DNA of 64,000 nucleotides, from positions 4,836,001-4,900,000 of the forward strand of contig NZ_CP113063.1 of NCBI RefSeq assembly GCF_026625785.1, read 5' to 3'. A program made the position numbers and the translations under genes. Every line of letters starts with the position of its first letter. Position 1 is the stretch's first letter. The notes beneath the pieces were generated by a model. The model was given only the letters and a program-made list of their open reading frames with translations, was not told where the DNA came from and made no database searches. Of the stretch, positions 43,071 through 56,261 are shown piece by piece. This stretch comes from Gordonia sp. SL306. GTDB taxonomy: Bacteria > Actinomycetota > Actinomycetes > Mycobacteriales > Mycobacteriaceae.

Positions 43071-43715
43071 GTGACCCGACCGCCGCAGCAGCCGCAATCC
43101 GAGCGCACGAGGGGTCGACTGGTGGTACTGGTCGGCCCCTCCGCCGTCGGTAAGTCCACCGTGGTCTCCAAGGTGCGCGAGCTGCTGCCGACCATGCACT
43201 TCAGCGTGTCGGCGACGACACGTGCACCGCGGCCCGGAGAGGTCGAGGGACGCGACTACCACTTCGTGTCCGGCGACGAGTTCGACCGCATGATCGCCGA
43301 CGACGAGCTCCTTGAGTGGGCCGAGATCCACGGCGGTCTCCAGCGGTCGGGAACCCCCGTCGCGCCGGTCGTCGAGGCACTGGAGCAGGGCATTCCCGTG
43401 CTGGTGGAAGTCGACCTGGCCGGTGCGCGCAATGTGGTCCGCCGGCTGCCGGAAGCGGTCAGTGTCTTCCTCGCACCGCCGAGCTGGGACGAATTGGTGT
43501 CGCGGCTCACCGGTCGGGGCACCGAGACGCCGGAGGCGGTCGCCCGTCGTCTGGAGACCGCGCGCACCGAGATGGACGCCCAAGGTGAGTTCGGCCACGT
43601 GCTCGTGAACCACCAAGTCGACCAGGTGGCCTCCGAGTTGGTATCCTTGCTGGTCGGGTCCGAGGATTCGGCGTCTCGCCCGACCCCGACCGGACAATCG
43701 ACCTCAGACGTTTAA
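43071..43715 (+). CDS. gmk: Guanylate kinase
   Basis: Phosphorylates GMP to GDP. The 214-residue protein has the P-loop [16 protein letters not shown]-binding residues in [20 protein letters not shown], and the family's [10 protein letters not shown] segment. The N-terminal 14 residues before the P-loop strand are variable. The start used is GTG 43071, and no strong ribosome binding site is seen. It lies between mihF and rpoZ, the standard order in actinobacteria. Confidence 0.95.
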   Translation: MTRPPQQPQSERTRGRLVVLVGPSAVGKSTVVSKVRELLPTMHFSVSATTRAPRPGEVEGRDYHFVSGDEFDRMIADDELLEWAEIHGGLQRSGTPVAPVVEALEQGIPVLVEVDLAGARNVVRRLPEAVSVFLAPPSWDELVSRLTGRGTETPEAVARRLETARTEMDAQGEFGHVLVNHQVDQVASELVSLLVGSEDSASRPTPTGQSTSDV

Positions 43716-43719
43716 GTAA

Positions 43720-44079
<360 letters not shown>

Positions 44080-44096
44080 AGACCTCGGGCGCGGGG

Positions 44097-45374
44097 ATGA
44101 CCACAGCGCGCACAGGTACGCCGGGCGCCCCACGACGCCGGGTTCTGATCGGTGTCGGCGGCGGCATCGCCGCGTACAAGGTCTGCTCGGTGATCCGGCA
44201 CTTCACCGAGGCCGGCCACGAAGTCCGCGTCGTACCCACCCGATCGGCCCTCAAGTTCGTCGGCGCCGCCACCTTCGAGGCGCTGTCCGGCAACCCCGTC
44301 ACCACCGATGTCTTCGATGACGTCGATGAGGTCGCCCACGTCCGCCTCGGTCAGGGTGCCGACCTCGTCATCATCGCGCCCGCGACCGCGGACCTGATGG
44401 CGCGCGCGGCATCCGGGCGCGCAGACGACCTGCTCACCGCGTCACTGCTCACCGTGCGATGTCCGGTCCTCGTCGTCCCGGCGATGCACACCGAGATGTG
44501 GGAGCACGCCGCGACGCAGGCGAACGTCGCGACCTTGCGTGAGCGCGGGATCACGGTGATGACGCCGGCGTCCGGACGTCTCACCGGTACCGACAGCGGT
44601 CGAGGGCGTCTGCCCGATCCGCAGGAGATCGCGATGATCGGCGAGCTGCTGCTCGAACGCCCGGACGCACTGCCCTACGATCTCGCCGGGGTGCGAGTGG
44701 TGATCAGCGCGGGTGGCACGCGCGAACCGCTCGATCCGGTGCGTTTCCTCGGCAACCGCAGTTCCGGCAAACAGGGTTTCGCGCTTGCGCGGGCCGCTGC
44801 CCAGCGCGGAGCGATCGTCACCGTCGTCGCGGGCTCGACCGCGGATCCGGGGGATCCGGCCGGCGTCGAGATCGTCCCGGTGGCGAGCGCGCAGGAACTG
44901 GCCGACGAGATGACCAAACGTGCCGCAGAGGCCGACGTGGTGATCATGGCCGCCGCTGTCGCCGACTTCCGGCCCGTGTCGGTGTCCGAGGCGAAGATCA
45001 AGAAGGGGGAGTCGGGGCCCGCGCCGATCGAGCTGACCACCAATCCCGACATCCTGCGCGGGCTCGTCGAGAGCCGCGAGGCCGGCCGCATCCCCGCTCA
45101 GACCGTCGTCGTGGGTTTCGCCGCCGAGACCGGCGACGAGACCGGCGGTGTGCTCGACCACGGTCGGGCCAAACTGCGTCGTAAAGGCTGCGACCTGCTG
45201 GTGGTGAATGCGGTGGGCGACGGCAAGGCGTTCGGGACCGAGGACAACACCGGCTGGCTGTTGTCCTCGAGCGGTACCGAGACCGCCCTGCCACTCGGCT
45301 CGAAAACGCTCATGTCGAGCAGAATCCTTGATGAGGTCCGTGCCCTGGTGCCAGATGGTGGCGGCACGGCCTGA
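44097..45374 (+). CDS. coaBC: Bifunctional phosphopantothenoylcysteine decarboxylase/synthetase
   Basis: Two consecutive steps of CoA synthesis in one protein of 425 residues. The N-terminal CoaC half binds FMN ([17 protein letters not shown]) and shows PAMHTEMW and the flexible flap region. The C-terminal CoaB half (from about residue 195) couples phosphopantothenate to cysteine using CTP, with [29 protein letters not shown] and the KIKK motif. The cluster gmk-rpoZ-coaBC-metK-priA is conserved in this group. A hairpin follows the stop. Confidence 0.96.
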   Translation: MTTARTGTPGAPRRRVLIGVGGGIAAYKVCSVIRHFTEAGHEVRVVPTRSALKFVGAATFEALSGNPVTTDVFDDVDEVAHVRLGQGADLVIIAPATADLMARAASGRADDLLTASLLTVRCPVLVVPAMHTEMWEHAATQANVATLRERGITVMTPASGRLTGTDSGRGRLPDPQEIAMIGELLLERPDALPYDLAGVRVVISAGGTREPLDPVRFLGNRSSGKQGFALARAAAQRGAIVTVVAGSTADPGDPAGVEIVPVASAQELADEMTKRAAEADVVIMAAAVADFRPVSVSEAKIKKGESGPAPIELTTNPDILRGLVESREAGRIPAQTVVVGFAAETGDETGGVLDHGRAKLRRKGCDLLVVNAVGDGKAFGTEDNTGWLLSSSGTETALPLGSKTLMSSRILDEVRALVPDGGGTA

Positions 45375-45383
45375 CCGGCCGGG

Positions 45384-45407
45384 CCGCCTCCGAAGGGTCG
45401 GAGCCGG
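45384..45407 (+). terminator. Candidate terminator hairpin after coaBC
   Basis: A 10-bp stem with one mismatch (45384-45393 with 45398-45407) and a 4-base loop, 9 bp after the coaBC stop. No T-run follows, so termination would be of the U-tract-poor type or weak. Confidence 0.4.
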
Positions 45408-45471
45408 TGTGTAGTTTGGAACGCGTTCACATCGGGTCCGACCCGAAGTGCCAGAACCCCTGTTCAGAAGT

Positions 45472-45498
45472 CACAATTGCTGAGTAGCCACAATTGCT
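45472..45498 (+). repeat. Two 10-bp direct repeats upstream of metK
   Basis: CACAATTGCT occurs at 45472-45481 and 45489-45498, a period of 17 bp. Each copy contains the palindrome CAATTG. The segment is clearly more AT-rich than the flanks and lies about 73-100 bases before metK. It could be an operator for a regulator that binds in tandem; no known methionine-repressor site or SAM riboswitch was recognised. Confidence 0.55.
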
Positions 45499-45570
45499 CA
45501 ACAGAGACAACCAACGGCAGCGACGACTGCCGGCGCGCCCGTCCGGGCCCGGAGAGCCTGAGAGGACCAG

Positions 45571-46782
45571 ATGACCACCTCTGCGTCACGCCTGTTCACC
45601 AGTGAATCCGTCACCGAAGGTCACCCCGACAAGATCTGTGACGCGATCAGCGACTCGATCCTCGACGCCATGCTCGCCCAGGATCCCAAGGCACGTGTCG
45701 CGGTGGAGACCTTGGTCACCACCGGGCAGGTGCATGTGGCCGGTGAGGTCACCACCACCGCGTATGTCGACATCCCCGGCATCGTCCGCGAGAAGATCCT
45801 CGAGATCGGCTACGACTCGTCGACCAAGGGCTTCGACGGTGCGTCGTGCGGCGTCAACGTCGCGATCGGTGCGCAGTCGCCCGACATCGCCGGCGGCGTG
45901 TTCACCTCTCACGAGAGCCGCAGTGGCATCTCCGAGGACGAGATCGACAGCCAGGGTGCCGGTGACCAGGGCCTGATGTTCGGGTACGCGACTGACGAGA
46001 CCCCGGAGTTGATGCCGGTCCCGATCGCGCTCGCCCACCGGTTGTCGCGTCGCCTGACCGAGGTCCGCAAGAGCGGGGTGCTCCCGTACCTGCGTCCCGA
46101 CGGCAAGACCCAGGTCACCATCGAATACGACGGCGACAAGCCGGTCCGGCTCGACACCGTGGTGATCTCGACCCAGCACGCCGCCGACATCGACCTCGAC
46201 AACATGCTCACCCCAGACATCCGGGCCAAGGTGCTCGACTCGGTGCTCGCCGATCTCGCGCTGCCGGGTCTGGACACCTCGGCGGTCCGATTGCTGGTCA
46301 ATCCCACCGGAAAGTTCGTCCTCGGTGGGCCGATGGGTGATGCCGGACTCACCGGACGGAAGATCATCGTCGACACGTACGGCGGAATGGCACGCCACGG
46401 CGGCGGTGCATTCTCCGGCAAGGACCCGTCGAAGGTCGACCGCAGCGCCGCGTACGCGATGCGCTGGGTCGCCAAGAACGCTGTTGCCGCCGGGCTGGCC
46501 GGGCGTATCGAGGTCCAGGTCGCCTACGCGATCGGCAAGGCCGCACCGGTCGGGCTCTTCGTCGAGACCTTCGGTACCGAGCGCGTCGACCCCACCGTCA
46601 TCGAGAAGGTGATCGCCGAGGAGTTCGATCTCCGGCCGCTGGCGATCATCCGCGATCTCGATCTGTTGCGCCCGATCTACGCACCGACCGCCGCTTACGG
46701 TCACTTCGGCCGCACCGATGTCGACCTCCCCTGGGAGCGCACCGACCGTGCCGAGAAGCTGCGGGCGGCCGCAGGCCTCTGA
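45571..46782 (+). CDS. metK: S-adenosylmethionine synthetase
   Basis: Makes SAM from methionine and ATP. The 403-residue protein has the three-domain fold signatures [18 protein letters not shown] near the N-terminus, [12 protein letters not shown], and the glycine-rich loop [20 protein letters not shown]. The ATG is preceded by GAGAGGAC. The 196-bp upstream region holds a terminator-like hairpin and direct repeats. The stop overlaps the apparent CTG start of priA. Confidence 0.97.
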   Translation: MTTSASRLFTSESVTEGHPDKICDAISDSILDAMLAQDPKARVAVETLVTTGQVHVAGEVTTTAYVDIPGIVREKILEIGYDSSTKGFDGASCGVNVAIGAQSPDIAGGVFTSHESRSGISEDEIDSQGAGDQGLMFGYATDETPELMPVPIALAHRLSRRLTEVRKSGVLPYLRPDGKTQVTIEYDGDKPVRLDTVVISTQHAADIDLDNMLTPDIRAKVLDSVLADLALPGLDTSAVRLLVNPTGKFVLGGPMGDAGLTGRKIIVDTYGGMARHGGGAFSGKDPSKVDRSAAYAMRWVAKNAVAAGLAGRIEVQVAYAIGKAAPVGLFVETFGTERVDPTVIEKVIAEEFDLRPLAIIRDLDLLRPIYAPTAAYGHFGRTDVDLPWERTDRAEKLRAAAGL

Positions 46783-48776
46783 GCACGCGTGAGCGGGCCG
46801 CCGAGCGGCCGATCGGCAAGGTCCTGCCGATGCTGGGGCTGGCCCATCTCGATCGGCCGTTCGACTATCTGATCGACACCGACCAGGACGCGTCGGCCGT
46901 GCCCGGCGTCCGGGTGCGTGTGCGGTTCGCCGGACGGCTCGTCGACGGATTCCTTCTCGATCGCGTGACCGAGAGTGACCACGCAGGCAAACTGGGCTGG
47001 CTCGAGCGGGTGGTGTCCCCGGAGCCGGTTCTCGGTGCTGATCTCGCAACCCTGTGTCGTGCTGTCGCTGACCGCTACGCCGGCACGATGTCGGATGTGG
47101 TCCGGCTGGCGGTCCCGCCGAGGCACGCCCGGACCGAGAAGGAGGACACCCCGGTTCCGGGGTCGTCCAAACCTGTCACGACGCCCGACACAGCGGCCTG
47201 GACCACGACCTATCCGACCGCGGATTCCTTTCTCGCATCGATGCATTCGGGCCACCCGCGGGCGATCTGGCAGGCGACGCCGGGGGAGGACTGGCCGTCT
47301 CGTCTCGCCGAGCTGGCCGCGACGGCGGCAGCGGCCGGACGCGGCGCGATCCTGGTGGTGCCGGATCAGCGCGACCTCGATCGTCTCGAGGCCGCATGCG
47401 GGCCGATCTTCGGGGAACGCTGCGTCACGCTGGCGGCCGGGCTCGGTCCGACCGCCCGGTACCGTCGGTGGCTCGCCATCCGCCGGGGAGCGGTCGACGT
47501 GGTCCTCGGTACCCGGAGCGCGATGTTCGCGCCGGTGCACGATCTCGGTCTGATCGTGGTGTGGGACGACGGCGACGACAGTCTCAACGAACCGCGGGCG
47601 CCGTATCCGCATCCTCGTGAGATCGCGGTGCTGCGGTCTCATCAGCAGCGGTGCGCCCTGGTGATCGGGGGGTTCGCGCGGACCACCGAGGCGCAGTCGC
47701 TGGTGACCGCGGGGTGGGCACACGACCTCGTCGCCGATCGTGCGACCGTGCGGTCGCGTACCGCCCGCGTCGTCGCGCTCAGTGCCGAGGATCGCCGGGT
47801 CGCGGGCGATCCGCTGGCCCGGTCCGCTCGCATCCCCGGAGTGGCCTTCGAGGCGGCGCGGTCCGCGGTGGCGGCCGATGCGCCGGTGCTGTTCAGCGTT
47901 CCCCGCCGCGGTTACATGCCGTCACTGGCGTGCGCGCGGTGCCGGGCACACGCGCGCTGCCGGTCGTGTCATGGACCGGTGCAACTCGATACGGGCAACG
48001 TGTTGTCGTGCCGGTGGTGCGGACGGGTGGAGAGGTCGTTCCGCTGCGCCGAGTGTGGCGGGAGCGAGGTACGCGCACTCACCACCGGCGCCCGGCGGAC
48101 CGCAGAAGAACTCGGTCGTGCCTTCGCCGGAGTCCCGGTCGCCACGTCCGGGGGTGCGTCGGTCCTCGACGAGGTGGAGACGGGCGCCCGGATCGTGGTG
48201 GCCACGCCCGGGGCCGAACCCGTCGTCGCCGGCGGATACGGAGCCGCTGTGGTGCTCGACACCTGGGCACAACTGGATCGGGCGGATCTGCGTGCTGCGG
48301 AAGACGCGGTACGGCGCTGGATGGCGGTCGGGTCGCTGGTGCGCCCGCACGCCGCAGGCGGCACCATGGTGGTCGTCGCCGACGCCGGACTCGCGCCGGT
48401 CCAGGCCATGATCCGTTGGGACCCGGTGGGTTTCGCGCAACAAGAGCTGGCACAGCGCGCCGAACTCGGCTTCCCGCCCGCGGTCACGATGGCGTCGATC
48501 GACGGTCCGCCGGAGACGATCGGCGCCTTTGTCGACGGGGTCGGGTTACCCGACGGCGCGGAGCGACTCGGCCCGGTCCCGCTGCCGGCGGGCGTGCGTG
48601 CACCGGCGGGCTCGGGGGATGCGTTCGACGGCGATGTCGAGCGCATCCTGCTGCGGGTCGACCGCCGCGACGGCAAGGGCCTGGCCGCGGCGCTGGTGGC
48701 CGCTCAGGTGCGGCGCAACGCGAATCATGACACCGGACCGATCCGCGTCCAGCTCGATCCCCCTACGATCGGATGA
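46779..48776 (+). CDS. priA: PriA-like primosomal protein lacking helicase motifs, apparent CTG start
   Basis: A 665-residue PriA-type protein, probably for replication restart. The N-terminal DNA-binding domain and the cysteine cluster ([21 protein letters not shown]) are present. The ATPase is degenerate: where PriA helicases have GxTGSGKT this one reads ATPGEDWP, and the DEEH box reads VWDDGDD. Actinobacterial PriA proteins are known to lack a working helicase. The first ATG/GTG/TTG in frame is at 46830, but the conserved [10 protein letters not shown] lies upstream of it. CTG 46779 overlaps the metK stop as CTGA, just like the other NTGA junctions here, so I take it as the start. The end is followed by fmt. 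Confidence 0.85.
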   Translation: MSTRERAAERPIGKVLPMLGLAHLDRPFDYLIDTDQDASAVPGVRVRVRFAGRLVDGFLLDRVTESDHAGKLGWLERVVSPEPVLGADLATLCRAVADRYAGTMSDVVRLAVPPRHARTEKEDTPVPGSSKPVTTPDTAAWTTTYPTADSFLASMHSGHPRAIWQATPGEDWPSRLAELAATAAAAGRGAILVVPDQRDLDRLEAACGPIFGERCVTLAAGLGPTARYRRWLAIRRGAVDVVLGTRSAMFAPVHDLGLIVVWDDGDDSLNEPRAPYPHPREIAVLRSHQQRCALVIGGFARTTEAQSLVTAGWAHDLVADRATVRSRTARVVALSAEDRRVAGDPLARSARIPGVAFEAARSAVAADAPVLFSVPRRGYMPSLACARCRAHARCRSCHGPVQLDTGNVLSCRWCGRVERSFRCAECGGSEVRALTTGARRTAEELGRAFAGVPVATSGGASVLDEVETGARIVVATPGAEPVVAGGYGAAVVLDTWAQLDRADLRAAEDAVRRWMAVGSLVRPHAAGGTMVVVADAGLAPVQAMIRWDPVGFAQQELAQRAELGFPPAVTMASIDGPPETIGAFVDGVGLPDGAERLGPVPLPAGVRAPAGSGDAFDGDVERILLRVDRRDGKGLAAALVAAQVRRNANHDTGPIRVQLDPPTIG

Positions 48777-48813
48777 GCACGGACATCGCCGTCGTCCGGG
48801 ACGAAAGGGTCGT

Positions 48814-49752
48814 ATGAGGGTCGTATTCGCCGGAACCCCGGAGGTGGCGGTGCCGTCTCTGCAGTTGCTGATGGACTCGCCGCAGCACGAGGTGGTCGGG
48901 GTGATCTCGCGTCCCGATGCCGCATCGGGGCGCGGTCGTTCGGTGGTCCGGTCGCCGGTGGCGTCTCTCGCCGACGAACACGGCCTCGACGTGATCACCC
49001 CGCGACGGCTCACCGATCCGGGGGTCCTCGACCGGCTGCGAACCTGGCGACCCGACTGCGGGGCGGTGGTCGCCTACGGTGGGCTGGTTCCCGCAGGCCT
49101 GCTGGATCTGCCGACGCACGGGTGGATCAATCTGCACTTCTCGGTCCTGCCGGCCTGGCGGGGCGCGGCACCGGTCCAGCATGCGATCGCCGCGGGTGAC
49201 GAGGTCACCGGCGCGAGCACGTTCCAGCTGGAGGAGGGCCTGGACACCGGGCCGGTCTACGGTCTGATCACCGAGAACATCGCGCCGGCCGACACCAGTG
49301 GAGACCTCCTCGGACGGCTGTCGAAGGCGGGCGCGCACCTGTTGCTCTCGACACTCGACGGAGTCGATTCCGGCACGCTGATGCCGGTGGCCCAGACCGC
49401 CGCAGGCGTCAGCCATGCACCGAAGGTCGACGTGGACGACGCGCGGATCCGATGGGATCTGCCCGCCCACATCGTCGACCGCCGAATCCGGGCACACACC
49501 CCGGCACCCGGCGCCTGGACGACCCTCGACGGTGCCCGTATCAAGATCGGTCCGGTGACGCCGCTGGAGCAGCCCGACGACCAGGCCCGGCCGGCGCCGG
49601 GCGCGCTGGTGGTGGCGAAGCGTTCGGTGGATGTCGGTACGGCCACCCGACCGGTGCGTCTCTCCTGGGTGCAGCCGCCCGGAAAGAAGGCGATGCCCGC
49701 AGCGGATTGGGCGCGCGGTGCACATCTGGGAGACGGGACGGTGGTGGAATGA
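48814..49752 (+). CDS. fmt: Methionyl-tRNA formyltransferase
   Basis: Formylates initiator Met-tRNA using 10-formyl-THF. The 312-residue protein has the start [15 protein letters not shown], the active-site [20 protein letters not shown] with the catalytic Asn-His, and the C-terminal OB-like domain. The ATG 48814 has GAAAGG 6-7 bases upstream; the longer frame back to 48529 lies in priA. The stop overlaps rsmB as ATGA. Confidence 0.96.
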   Translation: MRVVFAGTPEVAVPSLQLLMDSPQHEVVGVISRPDAASGRGRSVVRSPVASLADEHGLDVITPRRLTDPGVLDRLRTWRPDCGAVVAYGGLVPAGLLDLPTHGWINLHFSVLPAWRGAAPVQHAIAAGDEVTGASTFQLEEGLDTGPVYGLITENIAPADTSGDLLGRLSKAGAHLLLSTLDGVDSGTLMPVAQTAAGVSHAPKVDVDDARIRWDLPAHIVDRRIRAHTPAPGAWTTLDGARIKIGPVTPLEQPDDQARPAPGALVVAKRSVDVGTATRPVRLSWVQPPGKKAMPAADWARGAHLGDGTVVE

Positions 49753-51110
49753 AGCGCTCGCCGATGATTCGTGACAAGTCGGTGGACTCCGCGCGGGCGG
49801 CGGCCCGCGATACCCTCCGGGCAGTTCGCGAACGCGACGCGTACGCCAACCTCATCCTGCCGAAGATGCTGCGGGAGAGGGGGATCACCGGTCGAGACGC
49901 GGCCCTGGCCACCGAGCTCACCTACGGTTCGGCCCGCGCGCAGGGATTGCTCGACGCGGTCATCGCCTCGGCCGCCGATCGTCCGGTCGACGAGATCGAC
50001 GGTCGGGTGCTCGACGTGCTGCGGCTCGGTGTCTATCAATTGTTGCGTACCCGGATCGGCGCCCATGCGGCGGTCTCGACCTCCGTCGACCTGATCCGGT
50101 CAGAGGCGGGCATGGGTCCCGCGGGTTTCGTGAACGCGGTGCTGCGCAAGGTGTCCCAGCGTGACGAGGACCTCTGGATCGACGACCTCGCGCCCTCGAT
50201 CGCCGATGATCTGATCGGGAACCTGGCGTTCCGATACGCCCACCCGCGCTGGATCGCGCAGGTGTTCGACGATGCGCTGGGTGGTTCCGCGGGCCGGCTG
50301 CAGGCGGCGCTGGCCGCCGACGACGAGCGCCCACCGGTGCACCTGGTGGCCCGGCCTGGTCTGATCACCGCCGAGGAGCTGGCGCTCGTCAGCGACGGCG
50401 AGGTCGGCCGCTACTCGCCGTACTGTGTCTATCTCGCAGGCGGTGACCCGGGCGATCTCGAGGCAGTCCGCGACGGCTATGCCGGCGTGCAGGACGAGGG
50501 CAGCCAGCTGGTCGGTCGCGCGATGACGGTGGCCGAGGTGACCGATGACGCCGGTCGCTGGCTGGACATGTGCGCGGGCCCCGGGGGAAAGGCGGCGCTG
50601 GTCGCCGCGATCGCCGACATCGACGGTGCGCGCCTCGACGCGGTGGAGGTGTCCGACCATCGTGCCGAACTGATCCGGAAGGTCGTGGGTGATCTGCCGG
50701 TCGACGTCCATGTCGCCGACGCGCGATCGAGCGGACTGACACCGGGGTACGACCGGATCCTGCTGGATGCGCCGTGCAGCGGGCTCGGTTCGCTGCGCCG
50801 TCGACCGGAGGCCCGGTGGCGGCGCACGCCCGACGACGTGGACGAACTCGTCGTGCTCCAGCGCGAACTGCTCGCCGAGGCGGTGCGGTTGGTCCGGCCG
50901 GGCGGCGTGGTCGTCTATTCGACCTGCTCACCGCACCCGGCCGAGACGACCGGGGTGATCGCCGACGTCCTGGCCACCCATCCGGAGGTCCAGCAGATCG
51001 ACGCGCGTCCGCTGGTCTCCGCAGACTCGGTGGGCGACGGGCCGCACGTCCAGTTGTGGCCGCACATCCACGGCACGGATGCGATGTTCCTGGCAGCCCT
51101 GCGTCGCTGA
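49749..51110 (+). CDS. rsmB: 16S rRNA (cytosine-967-C5)-methyltransferase
   Basis: A SAM-dependent RNA methyltransferase of the Fmu/Sun type, 453 residues. An N-terminal NusB-like helical domain (about 1-150) is followed by the RsmB/F catalytic domain: SAM-binding [27 protein letters not shown] with one cysteine, and the catalytic [11 protein letters not shown]. It pairs with fmt as in E. coli and mycobacteria, both acting on initiation/ribosome maturation. It starts inside an ATGA overlap; the frame back to 49452 is inside fmt. Confidence 0.95.
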   Translation: MKRSPMIRDKSVDSARAAARDTLRAVRERDAYANLILPKMLRERGITGRDAALATELTYGSARAQGLLDAVIASAADRPVDEIDGRVLDVLRLGVYQLLRTRIGAHAAVSTSVDLIRSEAGMGPAGFVNAVLRKVSQRDEDLWIDDLAPSIADDLIGNLAFRYAHPRWIAQVFDDALGGSAGRLQAALAADDERPPVHLVARPGLITAEELALVSDGEVGRYSPYCVYLAGGDPGDLEAVRDGYAGVQDEGSQLVGRAMTVAEVTDDAGRWLDMCAGPGGKAALVAAIADIDGARLDAVEVSDHRAELIRKVVGDLPVDVHVADARSSGLTPGYDRILLDAPCSGLGSLRRRPEARWRRTPDDVDELVVLQRELLAEAVRLVRPGGVVVYSTCSPHPAETTGVIADVLATHPEVQQIDARPLVSADSVGDGPHVQLWPHIHGTDAMFLAALRR

Positions 51111-51168
51111 CCGGCCGCTGCCCGGCGACGACACCCGAGACCGGCGCGGCCGGGCCGATCATGCGCCC

Positions 51169-51174
51169 TACAAT
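51169..51174 (+). promoter_or_regulatory. -10 element for rpe, probably leaderless
   Basis: TACAAT is a near-consensus -10, 8 bases before the rpe ATG at 51183. This spacing places the transcription start at or next to the start codon, the hallmark of leaderless mRNA, which is common in mycobacteria. No Shine-Dalgarno is present. Confidence 0.5.
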
Positions 51175-51182
51175 CTGAGGCC

Positions 51183-51884
51183 ATGTGTGATTCCGGATCT
51201 GCCCCGATGATCGCCCCGTCCATCCTCTCCGCGGATTTCGCGAAACTCGGCGCCGAGGCCGAGGCCGTCGCCGGGTCCGGGGCCAACCGCGCCGACTGGC
51301 TGCACGTGGACGTCATGGATGCTCACTTCGTGCCCAATCTGACGCTGGGGCTCCCCGTGGTGGAGAGCCTGCTGAAGGCCACCGACATCCCGCTCGACTG
51401 CCATCTGATGATCGAGGACCCGGGCCACTGGGCACCGCCGTATGCCGAGGCCGGCGCCTACAACGTCACCTTCCATGCCGAGGCCACCGATGATCCCGTC
51501 GCCGTCGCCCGTGATGTCCGGGCGGCCGGCGCCAAGGCCGGTCTGAGCATCAAGCCGGGCACCCCGCTTGAGCCCTATCTGGAGATCCTGCGCGACTTCG
51601 ACACGCTGCTCATCATGAGTGTGGAGCCGGGATTCGGCGGGCAGAAGTTCATCCCCGAGGTCTTGGCGAAGGCCCGTGCGATCCGCAAGATCATCGACTC
51701 GGAGGATCTGAGGCTGCTCGTCGAGATCGACGGCGGCATCAACGCCGACACCATCGAACAGGCCGCCGAGGCGGGTATCGACTGCTTCGTGGCCGGGTCG
51801 GCCGTCTACGGGGCCGCTGATCCCGGCGCCGCCGTCGGTGCATTGCGCGCGCAGGCCGCGGCCGCGCGGGCGAGCGCGGGCTGA
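51183..51884 (+). CDS. rpe: Ribulose-phosphate 3-epimerase
   Basis: Interconverts ribulose 5-phosphate and xylulose 5-phosphate; ribulose 5-phosphate is also a riboflavin precursor. The 233-residue TIM barrel has [14 protein letters not shown], the metal-site [37 protein letters not shown] and DGGINADT. The start is ATG 51183; ATG 51210 is an alternative nearer the first conserved strand. It lies 7 bp before ribD and is probably co-transcribed with it. Confidence 0.96.
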   Translation: MCDSGSAPMIAPSILSADFAKLGAEAEAVAGSGANRADWLHVDVMDAHFVPNLTLGLPVVESLLKATDIPLDCHLMIEDPGHWAPPYAEAGAYNVTFHAEATDDPVAVARDVRAAGAKAGLSIKPGTPLEPYLEILRDFDTLLIMSVEPGFGGQKFIPEVLAKARAIRKIIDSEDLRLLVEIDGGINADTIEQAAEAGIDCFVAGSAVYGAADPGAAVGALRAQAAAARASAG

Positions 51885-51891
51885 CCGCGAC

Positions 51892-52917
51892 ATGGTGGAC
51901 GAGCCGGTGCCATCGCGTACGGATGTGGCGCGTGCGATGGATCTGGCCATCGACGAGTCGCGCCACGCGCAGGGTGCCAGCTCGCCCAACCCGCCCGTCG
52001 GTGCGGTGATCCTCTCCGCCGACGGTGCCGTGGTCGGCCGCGGGTTCACCCAACCCGTCGGCGGGCCCCACGCCGAGGTGATGGCCATACGCGAGGCAGG
52101 CGCGGCAGCCGCCGGGGCGACGGCGGTGGTCACACTCGAGCCCTGCAATCACACCGGGCGCACCGGTCCCTGCACGCGAGCACTCATCGATGCGGGGGTC
52201 ACCGCCGTCTACTACGCCCTCGAGGATCCGAATCCGGCCGCGGCCGGGGGAGCGCAGACGATGCGCGAAGCGGGCCTGACCGTGGTCGGCGGTATCCGGG
52301 CGGACGAGGCCGAGGTCGGCCCCTTGCGGGGATGGCTGTTCCGGCAACGGCATGGTCGCCCGTTCGTCACCGCGAAGATCGCCGCGAGCGTCGACGGACG
52401 GGTCGCCGCACCCGATGGCACCAGTCAGTGGATCACCGGGTCTCTCGCCCGTCGGCGGGTACACCGACAACGCGCCACTCTGGACGCGATCGTGGTCGGT
52501 ACCGGCACCGTGCTGCGCGACGATCCTGCCTTGACGGCTCGACATACCAACGGCGCCTTGCGAACTCATCAGCCAACACGAGTGGTGATGGGACAGCGGG
52601 ATCTGCCCGACACCGCGCAGGTCGCCGACGGGGCCGCGCCGCTGAGGCACGTCCGTACCCACGATCCGGCAGCGGTGCTCGCCGATCTCCCGGACGCATC
52701 ATGGGTCCTCGTGGAGGGCGGGCCGTCCATCATCGGGGCGTTCCTGGCCGCGGATCTCATCGACGAGATCGAGGCGTATGTGGCACCGGTGGTCCTCGGT
52801 GGCGGTCCCGCGTCGGTGGACGTACCCGACGTGACGACGCTGGCCGACGCGAGGCGCTTTTCCCTCAGTGCGGTGGAAACGCTCGGTTCCGATGTGCTGC
52901 TGCGTCTGTCCCGCTGA
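51892..52917 (+). CDS. ribD: Bifunctional riboflavin deaminase/reductase
   Basis: Two steps of riboflavin synthesis in one 341-residue protein. The N-terminal zinc deaminase has HAEVMAIREAG and PCNHTGRTGPCTRAL, with the zinc ligands and catalytic glutamate. The C-terminal reductase (from about 150) has the RibD/DHFR-like fold (TAKIAASVDGR, IVVGTGTVLRDDP, LVEGGPSIIGAFL). It follows rpe by 7 bp and lies upstream of the FMN riboswitch, so it is not under it. Confidence 0.95.
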   Translation: MVDEPVPSRTDVARAMDLAIDESRHAQGASSPNPPVGAVILSADGAVVGRGFTQPVGGPHAEVMAIREAGAAAAGATAVVTLEPCNHTGRTGPCTRALIDAGVTAVYYALEDPNPAAAGGAQTMREAGLTVVGGIRADEAEVGPLRGWLFRQRHGRPFVTAKIAASVDGRVAAPDGTSQWITGSLARRRVHRQRATLDAIVVGTGTVLRDDPALTARHTNGALRTHQPTRVVMGQRDLPDTAQVADGAAPLRHVRTHDPAAVLADLPDASWVLVEGGPSIIGAFLAADLIDEIEAYVAPVVLGGGPASVDVPDVTTLADARRFSLSAVETLGSDVLLRLSR

Positions 52918-53012
52918 GCGGCACTGTGCCGGTCGCGACTGTGCTCATGATCTCACCTGTGACGGACGCGAAATGCCACGGTGAGTTGGGGCGTGCTAAT
53001 TTCGATATCAGA

Positions 53013-53162
53013 GTTCTCGGGGCGGGGTGTAATTCCCCACCGGCGGTGATGGTGTCCTCCCACACGAGGGGATGTCGAGCCCGCGAGCGCCTGCCGGCCG
53101 GCAGGGACAGCAGATCCGGTGTGAATCCGGAGCCGACGGTCATAGTCCGGATGTGAGAGAAC
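53013..53162 (+). ncRNA. FMN riboswitch (RFN element)
   Basis: The classical RFN motifs are present in order: GGGGCGGGGTGTAATTCCCC, CCGGCGGTGAT, AGCCCGCGAGC, AGATCCGGTGTGAATCCGG and AGCCGACGGTCATAGTCCGG. P1 is closed by GTTCTC (53013-53018) with GAGAAC (53157-53162). It binds FMN and lowers expression of the ribE-ribBA-ribH operon. No T-run terminator follows, so translational control is likelier. A TAATTT at 52997-53002 could be the -10. Confidence 0.95.
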
Positions 53163-53202
53163 GGGCACCACCGACGGCCGCCCTCGTCTCACCTCGCCGC
53201 AT

Positions 53203-53225
53203 GCTCCGAGCGAGTACTGAGGAGC
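53203..53225 (+). promoter_or_regulatory. Possible ribosome-site-hiding hairpin of the FMN riboswitch
   Basis: GCTCC (53203-53207) can pair with GGAGC (53221-53225), which contains part of the ribE Shine-Dalgarno GAGGAG (53219-53224). This would be a simple expression platform for translational repression. The stem is only 5 bp, so the call is tentative. Confidence 0.35.
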
Positions 53226-53230
53226 GCCAC

Positions 53231-53909
53231 GTGTTTACCGGGATCGTCGAGGAACTCGGCACCATCGTCCGTCGAGACGACCTGACCGATGCCGCCCGAC
53301 TGACCGTCCGCGGACCCCTTGTGAACAGCGATGCCAAATTCGGTGACTCGATAGCGGTCAACGGCGTGTGTCTGACCGTCGTCGAGCAGGGACCGGACGA
53401 GTTCACCGTCGATGTGATGGCCGAGACCCTGCGACGCAGCTCGCTCGCCGCGCTCGGCAGCGGCAGTCTGGTGAATCTCGAACGAGCGATGGCCGCAGGC
53501 GGTCGTTTCGGCGGTCATATCGTGCAAGGGCACGTCGACGGCGTGGGTGAGGTCGTCTCCGTCACCCCGTCGGATCATTGGACGATCGTGCGGATCGCCG
53601 TCCCGGACGAGCTGAGCCGCTACATCGTGGAGAAGGGATCGATCACCGTCGACGGGGTCTCGCTGACCGTCGCGGCACTCGGCACGTCCCCCGGGGCGGG
53701 GCCGTGGTTCGAGATCTCCCTCATCCCCACCACGCTGAAAGAGACCAACCTCGGGGTCGCCACCACAGGCAACCCGGTGAACCTCGAGGTCGACGTAATC
53801 GCCAAGTACGTCGAGCGCCTGCATCCCGCTCTGCGGGACCAGGTCGACTCGCGGGGGCCGGGCGCAGGCGACGATGGCGTGCGTGACGCGTCAGGGAGTG
53901 GAGTCAACG

Positions 53910-53920
<11 letters not shown>
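53231..53920 (+). CDS. ribE: Riboflavin synthase, alpha subunit
   Basis: Dismutates two lumazine molecules into riboflavin. The 229-residue protein has two lumazine-binding half-repeats: FTGIVEELG at the start, then [13 protein letters not shown] (first) and [14 protein letters not shown] (second), with [15 protein letters not shown] 53231 has GAGGAG 6 bases upstream and is the first gene under the FMN riboswitch. The frame back to 53072 is the riboswitch itself. It overlaps ribBA by 11 bp. Confidence 0.96.
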
Positions 53921-56181
<2,261 letters not shown>

Positions 56182-56248
56182 GTCAGGGATCCACCCCGCC
56201 GACGCCCCTGCGACCGGTCGCCCTGCGGATCCCGTCGCAGGCCTCGAC

Positions 56249-56254
56249 TAGCCT
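56249..56254 (+). promoter_or_regulatory. Candidate leaderless -10 for uvrC
   Basis: TAGCCT lies 7 bases before the uvrC GTG, so transcription would begin at the start codon. No Shine-Dalgarno is present. This would separate uvrC-rapZ-yvcK from the FMN-controlled rib operon. Confidence 0.42.
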
Positions 56255-56261
56255 GGGTTCC

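Noticed and set aside
45375-45570. A SAM riboswitch upstream of metK
   Set aside because: I looked for SAM-I/SAM-IV type cores and did not find the conserved junction motifs; only direct repeats and a hairpin are present.
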